Positions 7,751 through 16,673 of a stretch of DNA of 64,000 nt are shown one piece after another. A program made the translations under genes and the position numbers. Origin of the DNA: Sphingobacteriales bacterium (GTDB lineage Bacteria; Bacteroidota; Bacteroidia; Chitinophagales; Chitinophagaceae); the NCBI GenBank assembly GCA_003963365.1, contig RXJG01000002.1, forward strand, positions 70,568 to 134,567. The letters are read 5' to 3'. Under the pieces are notes generated by a model that worked only from the letters and a program-made list of their open reading frames with translations, was not told the origin of the DNA and did no database searches. Each line of letters begins with the position of its first letter. The stretch's first letter is position 1.

Positions 7751-9958
7751 TCAAAGTTTGAATTTCTTAATAAGTCCAGCCACCTGTTTTTTAAATTCAG
7801 CTAACTCATTGTTTTGTTGTTTGATAAAACTATTATCTGTCAGCTTACCAGTTACTTTTTCCATTTCTGCCATACTCTCGTACACCATTTTACGGAAAGG
7901 GTTGTTATAATCTTTAGCTCTTGAATCGTAAATCCCTTTAGTGATCCATACTTTTGTATCAATAGCTTCCTGTAATAATTGTTTAAAGAAAGCTTTATCA
8001 ATTTTATTGGCGGAAATATCAAATACTTCCAGTAAAGAAGCAAATGCATGCTGAAATTTATCAGCAGCATATTTTTCGCCTGTTTTACGGTAAAAAGTAT
8101 GCACCTGGTCCCAGCTTTTTATTTTACCGGCTTTGATGTTTGTTTTCAATTGTTCCATGTCTTTTTGCTGAATCAGCTGTCCACCTGCATTAATCCAGCT
8201 CGTTCTTTTTGCTTTGGCCGGAAATGATTTTTGTAACTCCTCAAACGAACTGATCTTATTTTCGCTGATTAAACCAATGATGTGGTTGACGCCATAATAA
8301 ATAATCAGCTCTTTAAATAATTGATAAGCCTGCTGTACTTTTATTAACTGCACTTTTCTTCTGCTGTTTTCAAAACCTTCGGCAATTATTTCGAGTTCAT
8401 TTACTTCACTCCCGGGTGAATTGAGTAATTGTTTGCCCAAATTGATATATTCATTTTCACTGGCTTCTTTAAACCGGGATTTTAAATCAGCTTTGCCCAC
8501 CAGCTTTTCCATCAGTGTTAATGAATCAAACATTTCATTTACACTATCAGGTGCAAGGAAATTATATTCAATCAACTGAGTTTTGTCGTGCCGCTGGTCA
8601 CGGTCAATATATTTCCAGGCATTACGGGCCAGTGCATACATGTTAAACATAAACCAGTAGCCCGGCATTACCAATACTCTGTCATTAGCAGCATCTAATG
8701 AAACTAATGAAAAAGGAATGGGTATGTTTAACTCATAATTATAATCACCTTTGGCAATTAATATATAGGTGGCAAATTTTGAATTATGTTTTAAACTTAC
8801 ACAAAGCCCCGGCCAGAAACCACGACCGGCAATAATCTCCCCGTCCGGACTTCGTGAATTATGATTAGAGCCAATAGTGGCGCCTGCAGCCATATTACTC
8901 TGGCCCATCACCGTGGCTGCACATAAGAATGAATTGTTATGGTGTTGTTCGTGTGCAGGAAAGATGAGTGAGTTCAATACTTCACAACAAGAGATAGTGG
9001 CATTATTTCCCAAATAAGAATTGATAAGCCTTGCACCGTATTTTAATTGAGAATTGGAAGCCATAAAGAAACGAACGGCTTTTACTCCATAAAATATCCT
9101 GCAACCAAAACCAACAATACCATTTACCAGTTCACATCCTTCTCCAATTTGAGTTTTGGCATCGGGGTCCGAATTAATAGTAAGGTTTTTTAATTTATTT
9201 GCGCCTTTGACATAAGCATCGCTGCCAATCCATACATCTTTAATAATTCTTGTGTTTTTGATAACCGTTCTGTCACCAATCTTTCCATAATAACCCCGTT
9301 TGTCATCAAACTGCTTTTGTGTAAACTCTTTAAACTTTTGTTGTAGTTGTTCATCATCCCGGTAACGGCTCCATAACCATGCATCACCGGGTAACATACC
9401 ATTGAATGGAATAACACTCCTTCCTGCATTTTCATTACATATCTCCAGCCATATTCTTATTTTTTCTTCTTCGCCCTCTTTGAGAATACCATTACCAAAC
9501 TTTGAATAGTTAGTTGTACCCAGTTCATTTACATTCGTTATCATCACCTGGTTGCCGATAATATAATGGCTCATATAGTTTACATTATCGATGACCACAT
9601 TATCTCCAAAATCGCAACTGATGATCGTACTGTTATATAAACCAACCTGGCCGCGGAAACCATGAAATTCCAGGAAATAAGGTTCTAATTTACCAATGCG
9701 AACCAGCCCGTAGAACTTACAATTTTTTACCAGTTCAGGATTAAATGCATCCGATACCAGTATTTTATTCCAGTCATCAGATGTATTGCGGTTACGAACC
9801 AGCACTTCTATTTCCAATGCCGTTAAATGCCGGTATTTAATGCCGCTGCGGTTTTGAATATTCCGCAGGTAGTATTCGTCTTTTCCTTTGGGCAGGTATG
9901 GGGAAGGAATAAAATTATATCCCAGCGAACTGATGGGTTGTTTTTTTATGTCATTCAT
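7751..9958 (-). CDS. DUF4954 protein (left-handed beta-helix, bacterial conserved unknown)
   Basis: Family recognised as DUF4954, common in Bacteroidota and of unknown function. Residues about 85-420 show hexapeptide-like beta-helix periodicity (CDFGDNVVIDNV, TVIKNTRIIKDVWIGSDAYV, GARLINSYLGNNATIS), as in sugar-nucleotide acyltransferases. The conserved EQHHNNSFLCAATVMGQSN segment looks like an active-site candidate. The C-terminal third is helical. I start at the ATG at 9958 (735 residues) rather than the frame opening at 10009, because the longer frame would run through the glmS terminator. The nearest upstream gene is glmS, in hexosamine metabolism, which hints at a sugar-nucleotide role but proves nothing. 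Confidence 0.8.
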   Translation of the reverse strand: MNDIKKQPISSLGYNFIPSPYLPKGKDEYYLRNIQNRSGIKYRHLTALEIEVLVRNRNTSDDWNKILVSDAFNPELVKNCKFYGLVRIGKLEPYFLEFHGFRGQVGLYNSTIISCDFGDNVVIDNVNYMSHYIIGNQVMITNVNELGTTNYSKFGNGILKEGEEEKIRIWLEICNENAGRSVIPFNGMLPGDAWLWSRYRDDEQLQQKFKEFTQKQFDDKRGYYGKIGDRTVIKNTRIIKDVWIGSDAYVKGANKLKNLTINSDPDAKTQIGEGCELVNGIVGFGCRIFYGVKAVRFFMASNSQLKYGARLINSYLGNNATISCCEVLNSLIFPAHEQHHNNSFLCAATVMGQSNMAAGATIGSNHNSRSPDGEIIAGRGFWPGLCVSLKHNSKFATYILIAKGDYNYELNIPIPFSLVSLDAANDRVLVMPGYWFMFNMYALARNAWKYIDRDQRHDKTQLIEYNFLAPDSVNEMFDSLTLMEKLVGKADLKSRFKEASENEYINLGKQLLNSPGSEVNELEIIAEGFENSRRKVQLIKVQQAYQLFKELIIYYGVNHIIGLISENKISSFEELQKSFPAKAKRTSWINAGGQLIQQKDMEQLKTNIKAGKIKSWDQVHTFYRKTGEKYAADKFQHAFASLLEVFDISANKIDKAFFKQLLQEAIDTKVWITKGIYDSRAKDYNNPFRKMVYESMAEMEKVTGKLTDNSFIKQQNNELAEFKKQVAGLIKKFKL

Positions 9959-10004
9959 TTCGGTGCAATTAGCGTTGTAAAGATAAGTAATAGGGAATAG
10001 CAGG

Positions 10005-10035
10005 AACAAAAAACCCTGTAGTAAAAACAGGGTTT
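10005..10035 (-). terminator. intrinsic terminator of glmS
   Basis: Stem AAACCCTG / CAGGGTTT (10011-10018, 10028-10035). On the minus strand it is followed by TTTTTTGTT. It lies just past the glmS stop and argues for the shorter DUF4954 start. Confidence 0.75.
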
Positions 10036-10061
10036 AATTATTGGGTTGGATGTAATATAAT

Positions 10062-11897
10062 TTATTCAACCGTTACACTCTTGGCCAGGTTACGTGGCAT
10101 ATCTACATTGTAACCTTTGGCAGTACCTACATAATAAGAGAGTAACTGCAATGGAATGACGCTGAGCATAGGAGCAATTACCTCATCGGCCGGTGGAACT
10201 GCAAATATATCATCACTTAAAGTTGGACTGATAGTATCACCTTCTGTAATGATGGAAATTACCCTTCCTTTCCTGGCTTTTATTTCCTGCATATTGCTCA
10301 CCACTTTTTCGTGGTACGAATCTTTGGTGGCAACAAATACTACCGGTAATATTTCAGTAACCAATGCTATAGGGCCGTGTTTCATTTCAGCAGCCGGGTA
10401 GCCTTCTGCATGTATGTAAGAAATTTCTTTCAGCTTTAGTGCCCCTTCCAATGCTACAGGAAAATTGTAACCTCTTCCTAAAAATAATGCATCACTTGAA
10501 TCTTTATATTTTTCTGCAATGGCTTTAACGGCGGCTGCGTTTTCCAGTATCGTTTCTACTTTTTCCGGAACAGCTTCCAGTTCGCCCAATAAATTTTTAT
10601 AACGTTCATCGCTTATTGTTCCTTTTGCTTTAGCAATCTTTAATGCAATCATATTTAACACAGCCAACTGACCAGTGAAGGCTTTAGTAGAAGCAACACC
10701 TATCTCCGGTCCGGAGTGGGTATAAGCTCCGGCATGTGATGCACGGGCAATTGATGACCCCACGGCATTTACCACACCAAATATGATAGCGCCTTGTTCT
10801 TTTGCTTTTTCAATCGCTACTAAAGTATCGGCAGTTTCACCACTTTGTGAAATAGCAATAATAACATCTCCTTTATTCACCACGGGGTTGCGGTAGCGGA
10901 ATTCAGAAGCATATTCCACCTCCACCGGTATGCGGCATAAATCTTCAATTACATATTCGGCTACTAAGCCTGCATGCCAGCTGGTACCACAGGCAATGAT
11001 GATGATGCGGGGAGCATTTTTTAATTGCTCCATATAATTTTCAACACCTGCCATGGTGATCGTTCCATTGGCTACATCCAAACGGCCACGCAGGCAGTCG
11101 TAGATCGTTTTAGGTTGTTCAAAGATCTCTTTCAGCATGAAATGTTCGTAACCGCCTTTTTCAATAGCAGCTAAATCCATATCCAGCTTGGTAACATACG
11201 GAGTAATCTTTTCGTTACCGAGATTTTTTAAAATTAATTCATCAGGACGAACAATGGCCAGCTCATAATCATTTACATAAACCACTTCTTTAGTGTACTC
11301 AATGATAGGAGTGGCATCACTGGCTAAAAAATGTTCTCCTTTGCCAATACCAATCACCAGCGGACTTCCTTTCCTTGCAGCAATAATTGTATGAGGGTCT
11401 TCCTTATCAATTAATAAAATGCAGTAAGCACCCACCACTCTTTTCAAAGCTACTCTTACTGCTTCTTCCAATGAGCATTCATTGTGGTGCTGAATTTCAT
11501 CAATGAAGTTGAGTAATACTTCAGTATCGGTATCGCTTTTAAATGTATATCCTTTGCTGAGTAATTCTTTTTTAATGAGGGCATAGTTTTCTATAATTCC
11601 ATTATGAATCATAGCTAACCGGCCGCTGGCACTGAGATGGGGGTGAGCATTACGGTCGTTGGGTTCGCCATGTGTTGCCCAGCGGGTATGGCCAATGCCA
11701 ATATTAGCATGAACATCTTGTCCAATCAGGCTTTCTTCCAGGTCGGCTACTTTGCCTTTCTTTTTGTAAACTTTTAATCCGTTATTGAGTAAAGCTACGC
11801 CGGCACTGTCATAGCCACGGTATTCCAGTCTTTTTAATCCTTTTAATATAACCGGGTACGCTTCTCTGGGTCCTGTATATCCTACTATTCCGCACAT
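10062..11897 (-). CDS. glmS: glutamine-fructose-6-phosphate aminotransferase (isomerizing)
   Basis: Makes glucosamine 6-phosphate from fructose 6-phosphate and glutamine, the entry to peptidoglycan and lipopolysaccharide amino sugars. At 611 residues it has standard length. The N-terminal glutaminase begins MCGIVGYTG with nucleophile Cys2; the characteristic GHTRWATHGEP loop follows. Two SIS sugar-isomerase domains fill the rest (CGTSWHAG and SQSGETADT in the first, ALFLGRGYNFPVALEGALKLKE in the second), ending AKSVTVE. No glmS ribozyme is visible upstream; the leader is an AAAC heptad array instead. Confidence 0.97.
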   Translation of the reverse strand: MCGIVGYTGPREAYPVILKGLKRLEYRGYDSAGVALLNNGLKVYKKKGKVADLEESLIGQDVHANIGIGHTRWATHGEPNDRNAHPHLSASGRLAMIHNGIIENYALIKKELLSKGYTFKSDTDTEVLLNFIDEIQHHNECSLEEAVRVALKRVVGAYCILLIDKEDPHTIIAARKGSPLVIGIGKGEHFLASDATPIIEYTKEVVYVNDYELAIVRPDELILKNLGNEKITPYVTKLDMDLAAIEKGGYEHFMLKEIFEQPKTIYDCLRGRLDVANGTITMAGVENYMEQLKNAPRIIIIACGTSWHAGLVAEYVIEDLCRIPVEVEYASEFRYRNPVVNKGDVIIAISQSGETADTLVAIEKAKEQGAIIFGVVNAVGSSIARASHAGAYTHSGPEIGVASTKAFTGQLAVLNMIALKIAKAKGTISDERYKNLLGELEAVPEKVETILENAAAVKAIAEKYKDSSDALFLGRGYNFPVALEGALKLKEISYIHAEGYPAAEMKHGPIALVTEILPVVFVATKDSYHEKVVSNMQEIKARKGRVISIITEGDTISPTLSDDIFAVPPADEVIAPMLSVIPLQLLSYYVGTAKGYNVDMPRNLAKSVTVE

Positions 11898-11901
11898 AAG
11901 T

Positions 11902-11936
11902 TTAGTTTATTGTTTGTTGTTTATGGTTTCTTGTTT
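11902..11936. repeat. AAAC heptad array in the glmS leader
   Basis: Plus strand TTAGTTT, ATTGTTT, GTTGTTT, ATGGTTT, CTTGTTT, five exact seven-base steps. In the glmS sense it is AAACAAG, AAACCAT, AAACAAC, AAACAAT, AAACTAA, ending four bases before the ATG. Confidence 0.8.
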
Positions 11937-11988
11937 TAAAACTTAATAACCTTGAAACCATAATTAATTATTCATTACAATATTATAG

Positions 11989-12015
11989 AAAAAAAAGCAG
12001 CCTTCATAGTGGCTG
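11989..12015 (-). terminator. intrinsic terminator of mgtE
   Basis: On the minus strand, CAGCC / GGCTG around ACTATGAA, then GC and eight T residues. It lies 25 bases past the mgtE stop. Confidence 0.65.
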
Positions 12016-12038
12016 ATTTCCAGCTAAAAGTCAGCCAA

Positions 12039-13451
12039 TCAGAGTAAAATACCACTTAAGAATATATAAGCAACGGAAAAATAAATAACCAATCCAGTTA
12101 CATCAACCAGCGTTGCTACAAAAGGAGCCGAAGAAGTTGCAGGGTCAGCACCAAATTTCTTAAGCACTAATGGCAGCATAGAACCGCTGAAAGTTCCCCA
12201 CAATACCACACCTATCAACGAGAAGCCAACGGTGAACGCTATCATTAACGAATGAACGCCGTATAAATGAGGGAATATTTGTGACCAGATGATTACTCTT
12301 AAAAAACCAATGGTACCCAGCATCGTTCCCAATAAAAGCCCCTGTAAAATTTCTCTTCTCAGCACCCGCCACCAGTCAGTCAGTGTAATTTCTCCCACCG
12401 CCATAGCTTGTATAATCAATGTAGAAGCCTGTGAACCACTATTACCACCCGATGAAATGATTAATGGCACAAACAAAGCCAGCACTACTGCTTTGGCTAT
12501 TTCATCTTCAAAATATCCCATAGCGGTAGCAGTAAGCATTTCACCCAGAAATAATACCACCAGCCAGGTAATGCGTTTTTTAAAAAGTTGTAGAACAGGC
12601 ATTTCTAAATAGGGTTGATCCAAAGCCTCGGTACCACCAATTTTTTGAATGTCTTCGCTGAATTCTTCACTGGCAACCCATAATACGTCATCAATAGTTA
12701 CAATACCCAGTAATTTATTGGTGTTACTTACCACCGGTAAGGCCACCCGGTTATTCATTTTAAATACTTCACTGGCAGTCTCCTGGTCAGCATAAGCATT
12801 TAAAGCAATGAAGCGTCCATCCATTATCTCTTCTACCTTTTTGTCGGGGGCAGCCAAAATAAATTCACGGATGCGGATGTCATCTAATAACTCCCCTTTA
12901 TCGTTGATTACATAGATTACATTGATCGTTTCGCTATCCTTGCCATACTTGCGAATGGTTTGAAAAACTTCTTCCACTGTATTATGCGGATATACATATA
13001 CATAATCAGGCGTCATTAAACGGCCAATACTATTTTCAGGATAACCCAATAATGATAAAGTAACTTTTCTTTCTTCGGGGTCCATTAGTTTTATCAGTTC
13101 ACGAACTACACTGCTGGGTAACTCTTCTAAAAAGTCAGTACGGTCATCGGCAGAAAGATGATTGAGTAATTCAGCAGTTTTAAATGCAGGCAGTGATTGA
13201 ATAATTCTTTTTTGAACGGGGAAATCAAGAATTTTAAATACACTGGCTGCCCGGTGAATGAGGAGGTGACTCATGATTTGGCTTTCATAATCTTCGTTCT
13301 CATAAATCAAATCGGCCACATCAGTTATGTTCAGGTCATTCAAAAAATCTTTGATGGCCAGTTTATCGTCACGGGCAATTAGCTCTTCAAACTGCTGCTG
13401 CAGCGAAGGATTTTCCAGTTCAAACTCGTTATGTAACTCTTCCGCCATCAA
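12039..13451 (-). CDS. mgtE: MgtE-family magnesium transporter
   Basis: A 470-residue Mg2+ channel/transporter of the inner membrane. The order is standard: N-terminal superhelical MgtE_N domain (about 15-130; LLNHLSADDRTDFLEELP), a pair of CBS regulatory domains (about 135-265; MTPDYVYVYP and VVSNTNKLLGIVTIDDVLW) and five membrane helices (about 290-470). The pore signature appears as SSGGNSGSQASTLI, which in MgtE lines the cation path. Cytosolic Mg2+ closes the channel through the N and CBS domains in characterised members. It is divergent from the SET-domain gene at 13529. Confidence 0.93.
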   Translation of the reverse strand: MMAEELHNEFELENPSLQQQFEELIARDDKLAIKDFLNDLNITDVADLIYENEDYESQIMSHLLIHRAASVFKILDFPVQKRIIQSLPAFKTAELLNHLSADDRTDFLEELPSSVVRELIKLMDPEERKVTLSLLGYPENSIGRLMTPDYVYVYPHNTVEEVFQTIRKYGKDSETINVIYVINDKGELLDDIRIREFILAAPDKKVEEIMDGRFIALNAYADQETASEVFKMNNRVALPVVSNTNKLLGIVTIDDVLWVASEEFSEDIQKIGGTEALDQPYLEMPVLQLFKKRITWLVVLFLGEMLTATAMGYFEDEIAKAVVLALFVPLIISSGGNSGSQASTLIIQAMAVGEITLTDWWRVLRREILQGLLLGTMLGTIGFLRVIIWSQIFPHLYGVHSLMIAFTVGFSLIGVVLWGTFSGSMLPLVLKKFGADPATSSAPFVATLVDVTGLVIYFSVAYIFLSGILL

Positions 13452-13528
13452 CTATATTGAGCGGCAAAATTAAGTGCTTATATCCTAAAATCACCGCTTA
13501 AATTGCGATTAACATTTAATTTAGCTGC

Positions 13529-13912
13529 ATGCGTTTATCCTGTTTATATATTGAGAAAACTGCGGAGCGGGGCAGAGGCGTTTTTACCAACGAACCCATT
13601 CCTGCTGATACTGTATTGGAAATTGCTCCTGTGATTGTAATGAGTTTAGATGAAAGAAAATTAATTGATCAAACTTTATTGCATGATTATATTTTTTTGT
13701 GGGGCGAAAATGAAGACAGATGTGCAATGGCATTGGGGTGGATACCGGTATTCAATCATAGCTATCAAAGCAATTGTGAATATTTAATGGATTTTGAGGA
13801 AGAAGCAATGTTTGTAAAAACAGTAAGAGCTATTGAAGCAGGTGAAGAACTGACTATTAATTACAATGGCTACTGGAATAATAATACTCCAGTTTGGTTT
13901 AATGCAAAATAA
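13529..13912 (+). CDS. SET-domain protein
   Basis: A 127-residue stand-alone SET domain, the fold of protein-lysine methyltransferases. Visible motifs are the substrate-side GRGVFTNEPIPADTVLE, the cofactor and catalytic segment FNHSYQSNCEYL, and GEELTINYNGYW with the conserved tyrosine near the C-terminus. There is no post-SET zinc-binding tail, unlike the second SET protein at 32286. Bacterial substrates of these small enzymes are mostly unknown; ribosomal or DNA-binding proteins are guesses. It is transcribed divergently from mgtE and is followed by a hairpin. Confidence 0.8.
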   Translation: MRLSCLYIEKTAERGRGVFTNEPIPADTVLEIAPVIVMSLDERKLIDQTLLHDYIFLWGENEDRCAMALGWIPVFNHSYQSNCEYLMDFEEEAMFVKTVRAIEAGEELTINYNGYWNNNTPVWFNAK

Positions 13913-13936
13913 AAAGCCGGGCTATTGATACCCGGC
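13908..13936 (-). terminator. hairpin, likely terminator of minus-strand AraC transcript
   Basis: Stem GCCGGG / CCCGGC (13916-13921, 13931-13936). On the minus strand it is followed by CTTTTTATTTTG, a good T tract. On the plus strand the tail is weak (AATGATTT), so it mainly stops leftward transcription. Confidence 0.6.
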
Positions 13937-13937
13937 A

Positions 13938-14069
13938 ATGATTTACGACCTCCCGGCAGGAAAAAAGTTGGTTCTTACCCGGTCGCACATACTGGATTTT
14001 AAAGACGGGCTCTGCCGCATATACTGTAATAAAATGGTTGCTAAGGAAAAGTGTGGTGATGCAGAATAA
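13938..14069 (+). CDS. possible 43-residue small protein
   Basis: I found this frame by reading the spacer. The ATG is two bases after the hairpin stem and the frame runs 43 codons to TAA. The product is basic with three cysteines and begins MIYDLPAGKKLVLTR. I recognise no family. The spacer is otherwise empty and the frame has no internal stop, but short frames like this arise by chance, so this is a weak call. Confidence 0.2.
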   Translation: MIYDLPAGKKLVLTRSHILDFKDGLCRIYCNKMVAKEKCGDAE

Positions 14070-14131
14070 AACAGGTAGTGGAATTTTAACGCTTATATTA
14101 AATGAAAATTGCAGGGGTTGATAACTAATTT

Positions 14132-15118
14132 TTACACTTTACTTGGTAATGTGTTGAATTGTTTTTTAAAAGCAAGGGCAAAATTACTGAGGTTTGTATA
14201 ACCTAACTGTGTACCCACTTCTTTTACTGAATACCTGCGTGATAACAGCAGGGTTCTTGCCCGTTGCATTCTCACTTTCTGATAGTACTCGTACAATCCG
14301 GAACCATATACCTGGCGAAAACTGCTTTTTAGTTTGGAAGGGCTCATCGTTGCTGTTTTCGCCAGTTGCGCAATGGTGGGTGGCGACTTTGAAAAATCAT
14401 TTATAAGCAGGCTTTCCACCTCCATCAGTTTGTCAATTTCTTTGTGTGATAATAAAACTTTTTGTTTTTGAGACAGCAAAGGCATTTTCATTACCAGGCT
14501 GCGGAAGAATTTTTCAATCAATTGCATGATTCGGTTCTGCAAAAAAACTTTTTGCATGGGACTGTCTTTGTGATCTTCCAGTACTGCATTAAACAGAGCC
14601 CTGTATTCAGCATCAAATGGTTCAAAATTGAAGCCTGCAGATTTTATAGCCAGGTATTGCTGCAGCACTTCATCGCCTGACTGTATACCTAAATGACTTT
14701 TCATCCATTCTTTCGTAATCAGTATGCTGATGTTTTTTAGTCTTGTGCCCGGACTAAGTGTATAGGATGTGTTGAACAACGTACTATAGAGTTTGGCGCC
14801 AGCATGTACTTTGTCAGACTCTTTTATTTTTTCATCTTGTATTTCAATGGTGATGTTGCCGGGCACAAATATTTCTTCGAAACGAAGATTATATACTTCG
14901 GCAGAAGCCCCAACCCGGGATACACTAATTTCTTCTTTTAGTTCGTAATCAGAAACAACGGCCTGTAATCCTTCCGGCAGAGATAGCAATTTGATATAAC
15001 CTTTACCGATGTTTTGGGGAAATTCAAAATAATCGTCTGTAATCGGGGCATTTACTGCCTCGGCAAATCCCTGAAGAAACTCCTTGTAGTTGATATGATT
15101 GTAAACGTAAGTAATCAC
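14132..15118 (-). CDS. AraC-family transcriptional regulator (first of tandem pair)
   Basis: A 328-residue regulator. The C-terminal 100 residues form the double helix-turn-helix AraC DNA-binding domain (TIAQLAKTATMSPSKLKSSF, then YSVKEVGTQLGYTNLSNFALAFKKQF). The N-terminal about 200 residues form a sensor domain I cannot name; they are probably a cupin-like or divergent ligand-binding fold. It is a clear paralogue of the adjacent gene at 15201: both start near YNH.NY, share the central FEPFDAEYR / LEPLDDEY element and end at FN.LPS. No target gene is evident nearby, so the regulon is unknown. Confidence 0.85.
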   Translation of the reverse strand: MITYVYNHINYKEFLQGFAEAVNAPITDDYFEFPQNIGKGYIKLLSLPEGLQAVVSDYELKEEISVSRVGASAEVYNLRFEEIFVPGNITIEIQDEKIKESDKVHAGAKLYSTLFNTSYTLSPGTRLKNISILITKEWMKSHLGIQSGDEVLQQYLAIKSAGFNFEPFDAEYRALFNAVLEDHKDSPMQKVFLQNRIMQLIEKFFRSLVMKMPLLSQKQKVLLSHKEIDKLMEVESLLINDFSKSPPTIAQLAKTATMSPSKLKSSFRQVYGSGLYEYYQKVRMQRARTLLLSRRYSVKEVGTQLGYTNLSNFALAFKKQFNTLPSKV

Positions 15119-15200
15119 GGTTAAAAGATATCAGGTTAGCGTTTTTTAAATCTAATTTAATACATAGTGTTAAAATGCCAATGGCTTAAATTATTAAAAA

Positions 15201-16181
15201 TCAGAATTCGCTTGGTAACCGGTTGAATTCTTTTTTAAAAGCCAGTGTAAAGTTACTGAGGTTGGCATAACCCAGTTTGGTTCCTACTTCTTTTACAGAA
15301 TATTTTTTTGTAATTAATAAATCGGCAGCATATTTCATACGCCTTTTTTGAAAATATTGATATATAGCGTTACCATATACTGCTTTAAAAAGTTTCTTAA
15401 GTTTTGTGGGGCTCATAGCAGCCACTTTAGCTAATTGTGGAATAGGGGGAGGAGGAGAACTGAAGTTTTTAATTAAGATGGATTCTACCTGTTGTAATCT
15501 TTCCAGTTCATTGGCGCTGATTTTTACAGAAAACTGCATGTTTTTATGTCGTTCATACAAACGGGTAAAAAATCGTTCAATCAGGATGAGCAATTTGTTT
15601 TGCATAGATAAAACCGGGAAGGGGTTATCCGGATCATCGTTAAATATTTCACTCATTAGTCGTATGTACTCATCATCCAGTGGTTCCAGTTCAACCCGGT
15701 CTGCTTTAATAGAAAGATAGGTGGAGAGTACATCGTCCACATTATTCAGGTCAAGATATTTGGCTATCCACTCCCTGCTGAACAGTATATTAATGCCTTT
15801 AAATTTTAAACCATTGCTTCCTATATAATACCAGTCAAACAGTGAACTGGTTAAATAGGCGGCGCCAATTTTTTTCCGGGTTTCCACTTTTTCTTGACGG
15901 TCTATAGCAATGGTTAAATTTTCAGGTATTTCCATTTCATCAAAACGAAGGGTATAAAACTCCTCGTTGCTTTTAATACGGTGAATCCACCAATCCTGGT
16001 GGAGGCTGGCATTAATAATATTCACCTGTAATCCATTGGGAAGTTTTGCGCAGCGAATGTACCCGCTACCTATATCATCCGGAAAATATAATGTGCAGTT
16101 TTTTGTCCTTAAGCCTAATTCATTGGCTATATCATTTAATATAAGTTCGTAGTCATTATGGTTGTACTGTAATACGAACAA
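15201..16181 (-). CDS. AraC-family transcriptional regulator (second of tandem pair)
   Basis: A 326-residue paralogue of the gene at 14132, with the same architecture: unknown N-terminal domain and C-terminal AraC HTH pair (IPQLAKVAAMSPTKLKKLF; YSVKEVGTKLGYANLSNFTLAFKKEF). The only start that preserves alignment with its paralogue is a TTG at 16181; no in-frame ATG occurs near the N-terminus. A candidate promoter (TTTG, 17 bases, AACGTTTG) ends five bases before this TTG, so the mRNA may be leaderless or nearly so. It lies 82 bases upstream of its paralogue on the same strand, so the pair probably arose by tandem duplication. Confidence 0.85.
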   Translation of the reverse strand: MFVLQYNHNDYELILNDIANELGLRTKNCTLYFPDDIGSGYIRCAKLPNGLQVNIINASLHQDWWIHRIKSNEEFYTLRFDEMEIPENLTIAIDRQEKVETRKKIGAAYLTSSLFDWYYIGSNGLKFKGINILFSREWIAKYLDLNNVDDVLSTYLSIKADRVELEPLDDEYIRLMSEIFNDDPDNPFPVLSMQNKLLILIERFFTRLYERHKNMQFSVKISANELERLQQVESILIKNFSSPPPPIPQLAKVAAMSPTKLKKLFKAVYGNAIYQYFQKRRMKYAADLLITKKYSVKEVGTKLGYANLSNFTLAFKKEFNRLPSEF

Positions 16182-16185
16182 CGGA

Positions 16186-16214
16186 CAAACGTTTAATTAA
16201 AATAAAAAATCAAA
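16186..16214 (-). promoter_or_regulatory. candidate promoter of the upstream AraC gene
   Basis: Minus strand TTTG (16214-16211), 17 bases, AACGTTTG (16193-16186), one mismatch to TAnnTTTG. The predicted transcription start falls at about the TTG start codon. Confidence 0.4.
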
Positions 16215-16239
16215 CTGGCAAATGCCGGGCCTTTACAAA

Positions 16240-16461
16240 TTAAAGATAGCGGAGCGGATTGCGTCTTGCACTGAGGATATAGTTTTTTATGTTCATCCAA
16301 AAAGCCACAAAGAGGTACACAATTACGGGAGAACCCATGGTAAGAAAGGATATGTAGATAAAATATTTTCTTATAGTGGAAGAAGCTATGCCTAACTTCT
16401 CCCCAATATAGGCGCAAACCCCAAATGCATGCCATTCCACAAAACTTTTAAAGCGATTCAT
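16240..16461 (-). CDS. PspC-domain membrane protein
   Basis: A 73-residue PspC-type protein. The family signature GVCAYIGEKLGIASSTIRK (about 14-32) is followed by a single membrane helix with a mid-membrane glycine/proline (FLTMGSPVIVYLFVAFW). PspC-like proteins sit in the inner membrane and are associated with envelope stress responses; in Bacteroidota many are stand-alone with no Psp operon, as here. I prefer this start over an overlapping frame at 16435 because only this frame carries the PspC motif. It lies upstream of the two AraC genes on the same strand. Confidence 0.75.
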   Translation of the reverse strand: MNRFKSFVEWHAFGVCAYIGEKLGIASSTIRKYFIYISFLTMGSPVIVYLFVAFWMNIKNYILSARRNPLRYL

Positions 16462-16673
16462 ATTGTAAAATTATGGGATTTAATAAAAAATTCTCACTCT
16501 TACGATAATTTAATATAAACAGGGTTTGATGGCGAAAGTTCATTCGCAGTGGATTTTTTACTAAAACCTTTCCCGGCGGATATTCTTTTTATAGTAAATT
16601 CGCAGCCTGTTAAAAGCAGATTGCAGGTTTTATAATCTTCAATCAATAATTTCCAAATCTTCAAATTAATACC

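Noticed and set aside
9959..10009. 17-codon N-terminal extension of the DUF4954 protein
   Set aside because: It would overlap the glmS terminator and carries no homology; the ATG at 9958 directly precedes the conserved sequence.
11898..12038. glmS ribozyme or riboswitch upstream of glmS
   Set aside because: The spacer is a heptad array followed by the mgtE terminator; none of the ribozyme's conserved core is visible.
16193..16435. 80-residue frame over the PspC gene
   Set aside because: It lacks the PspC motif and lies in another frame of the same strand.
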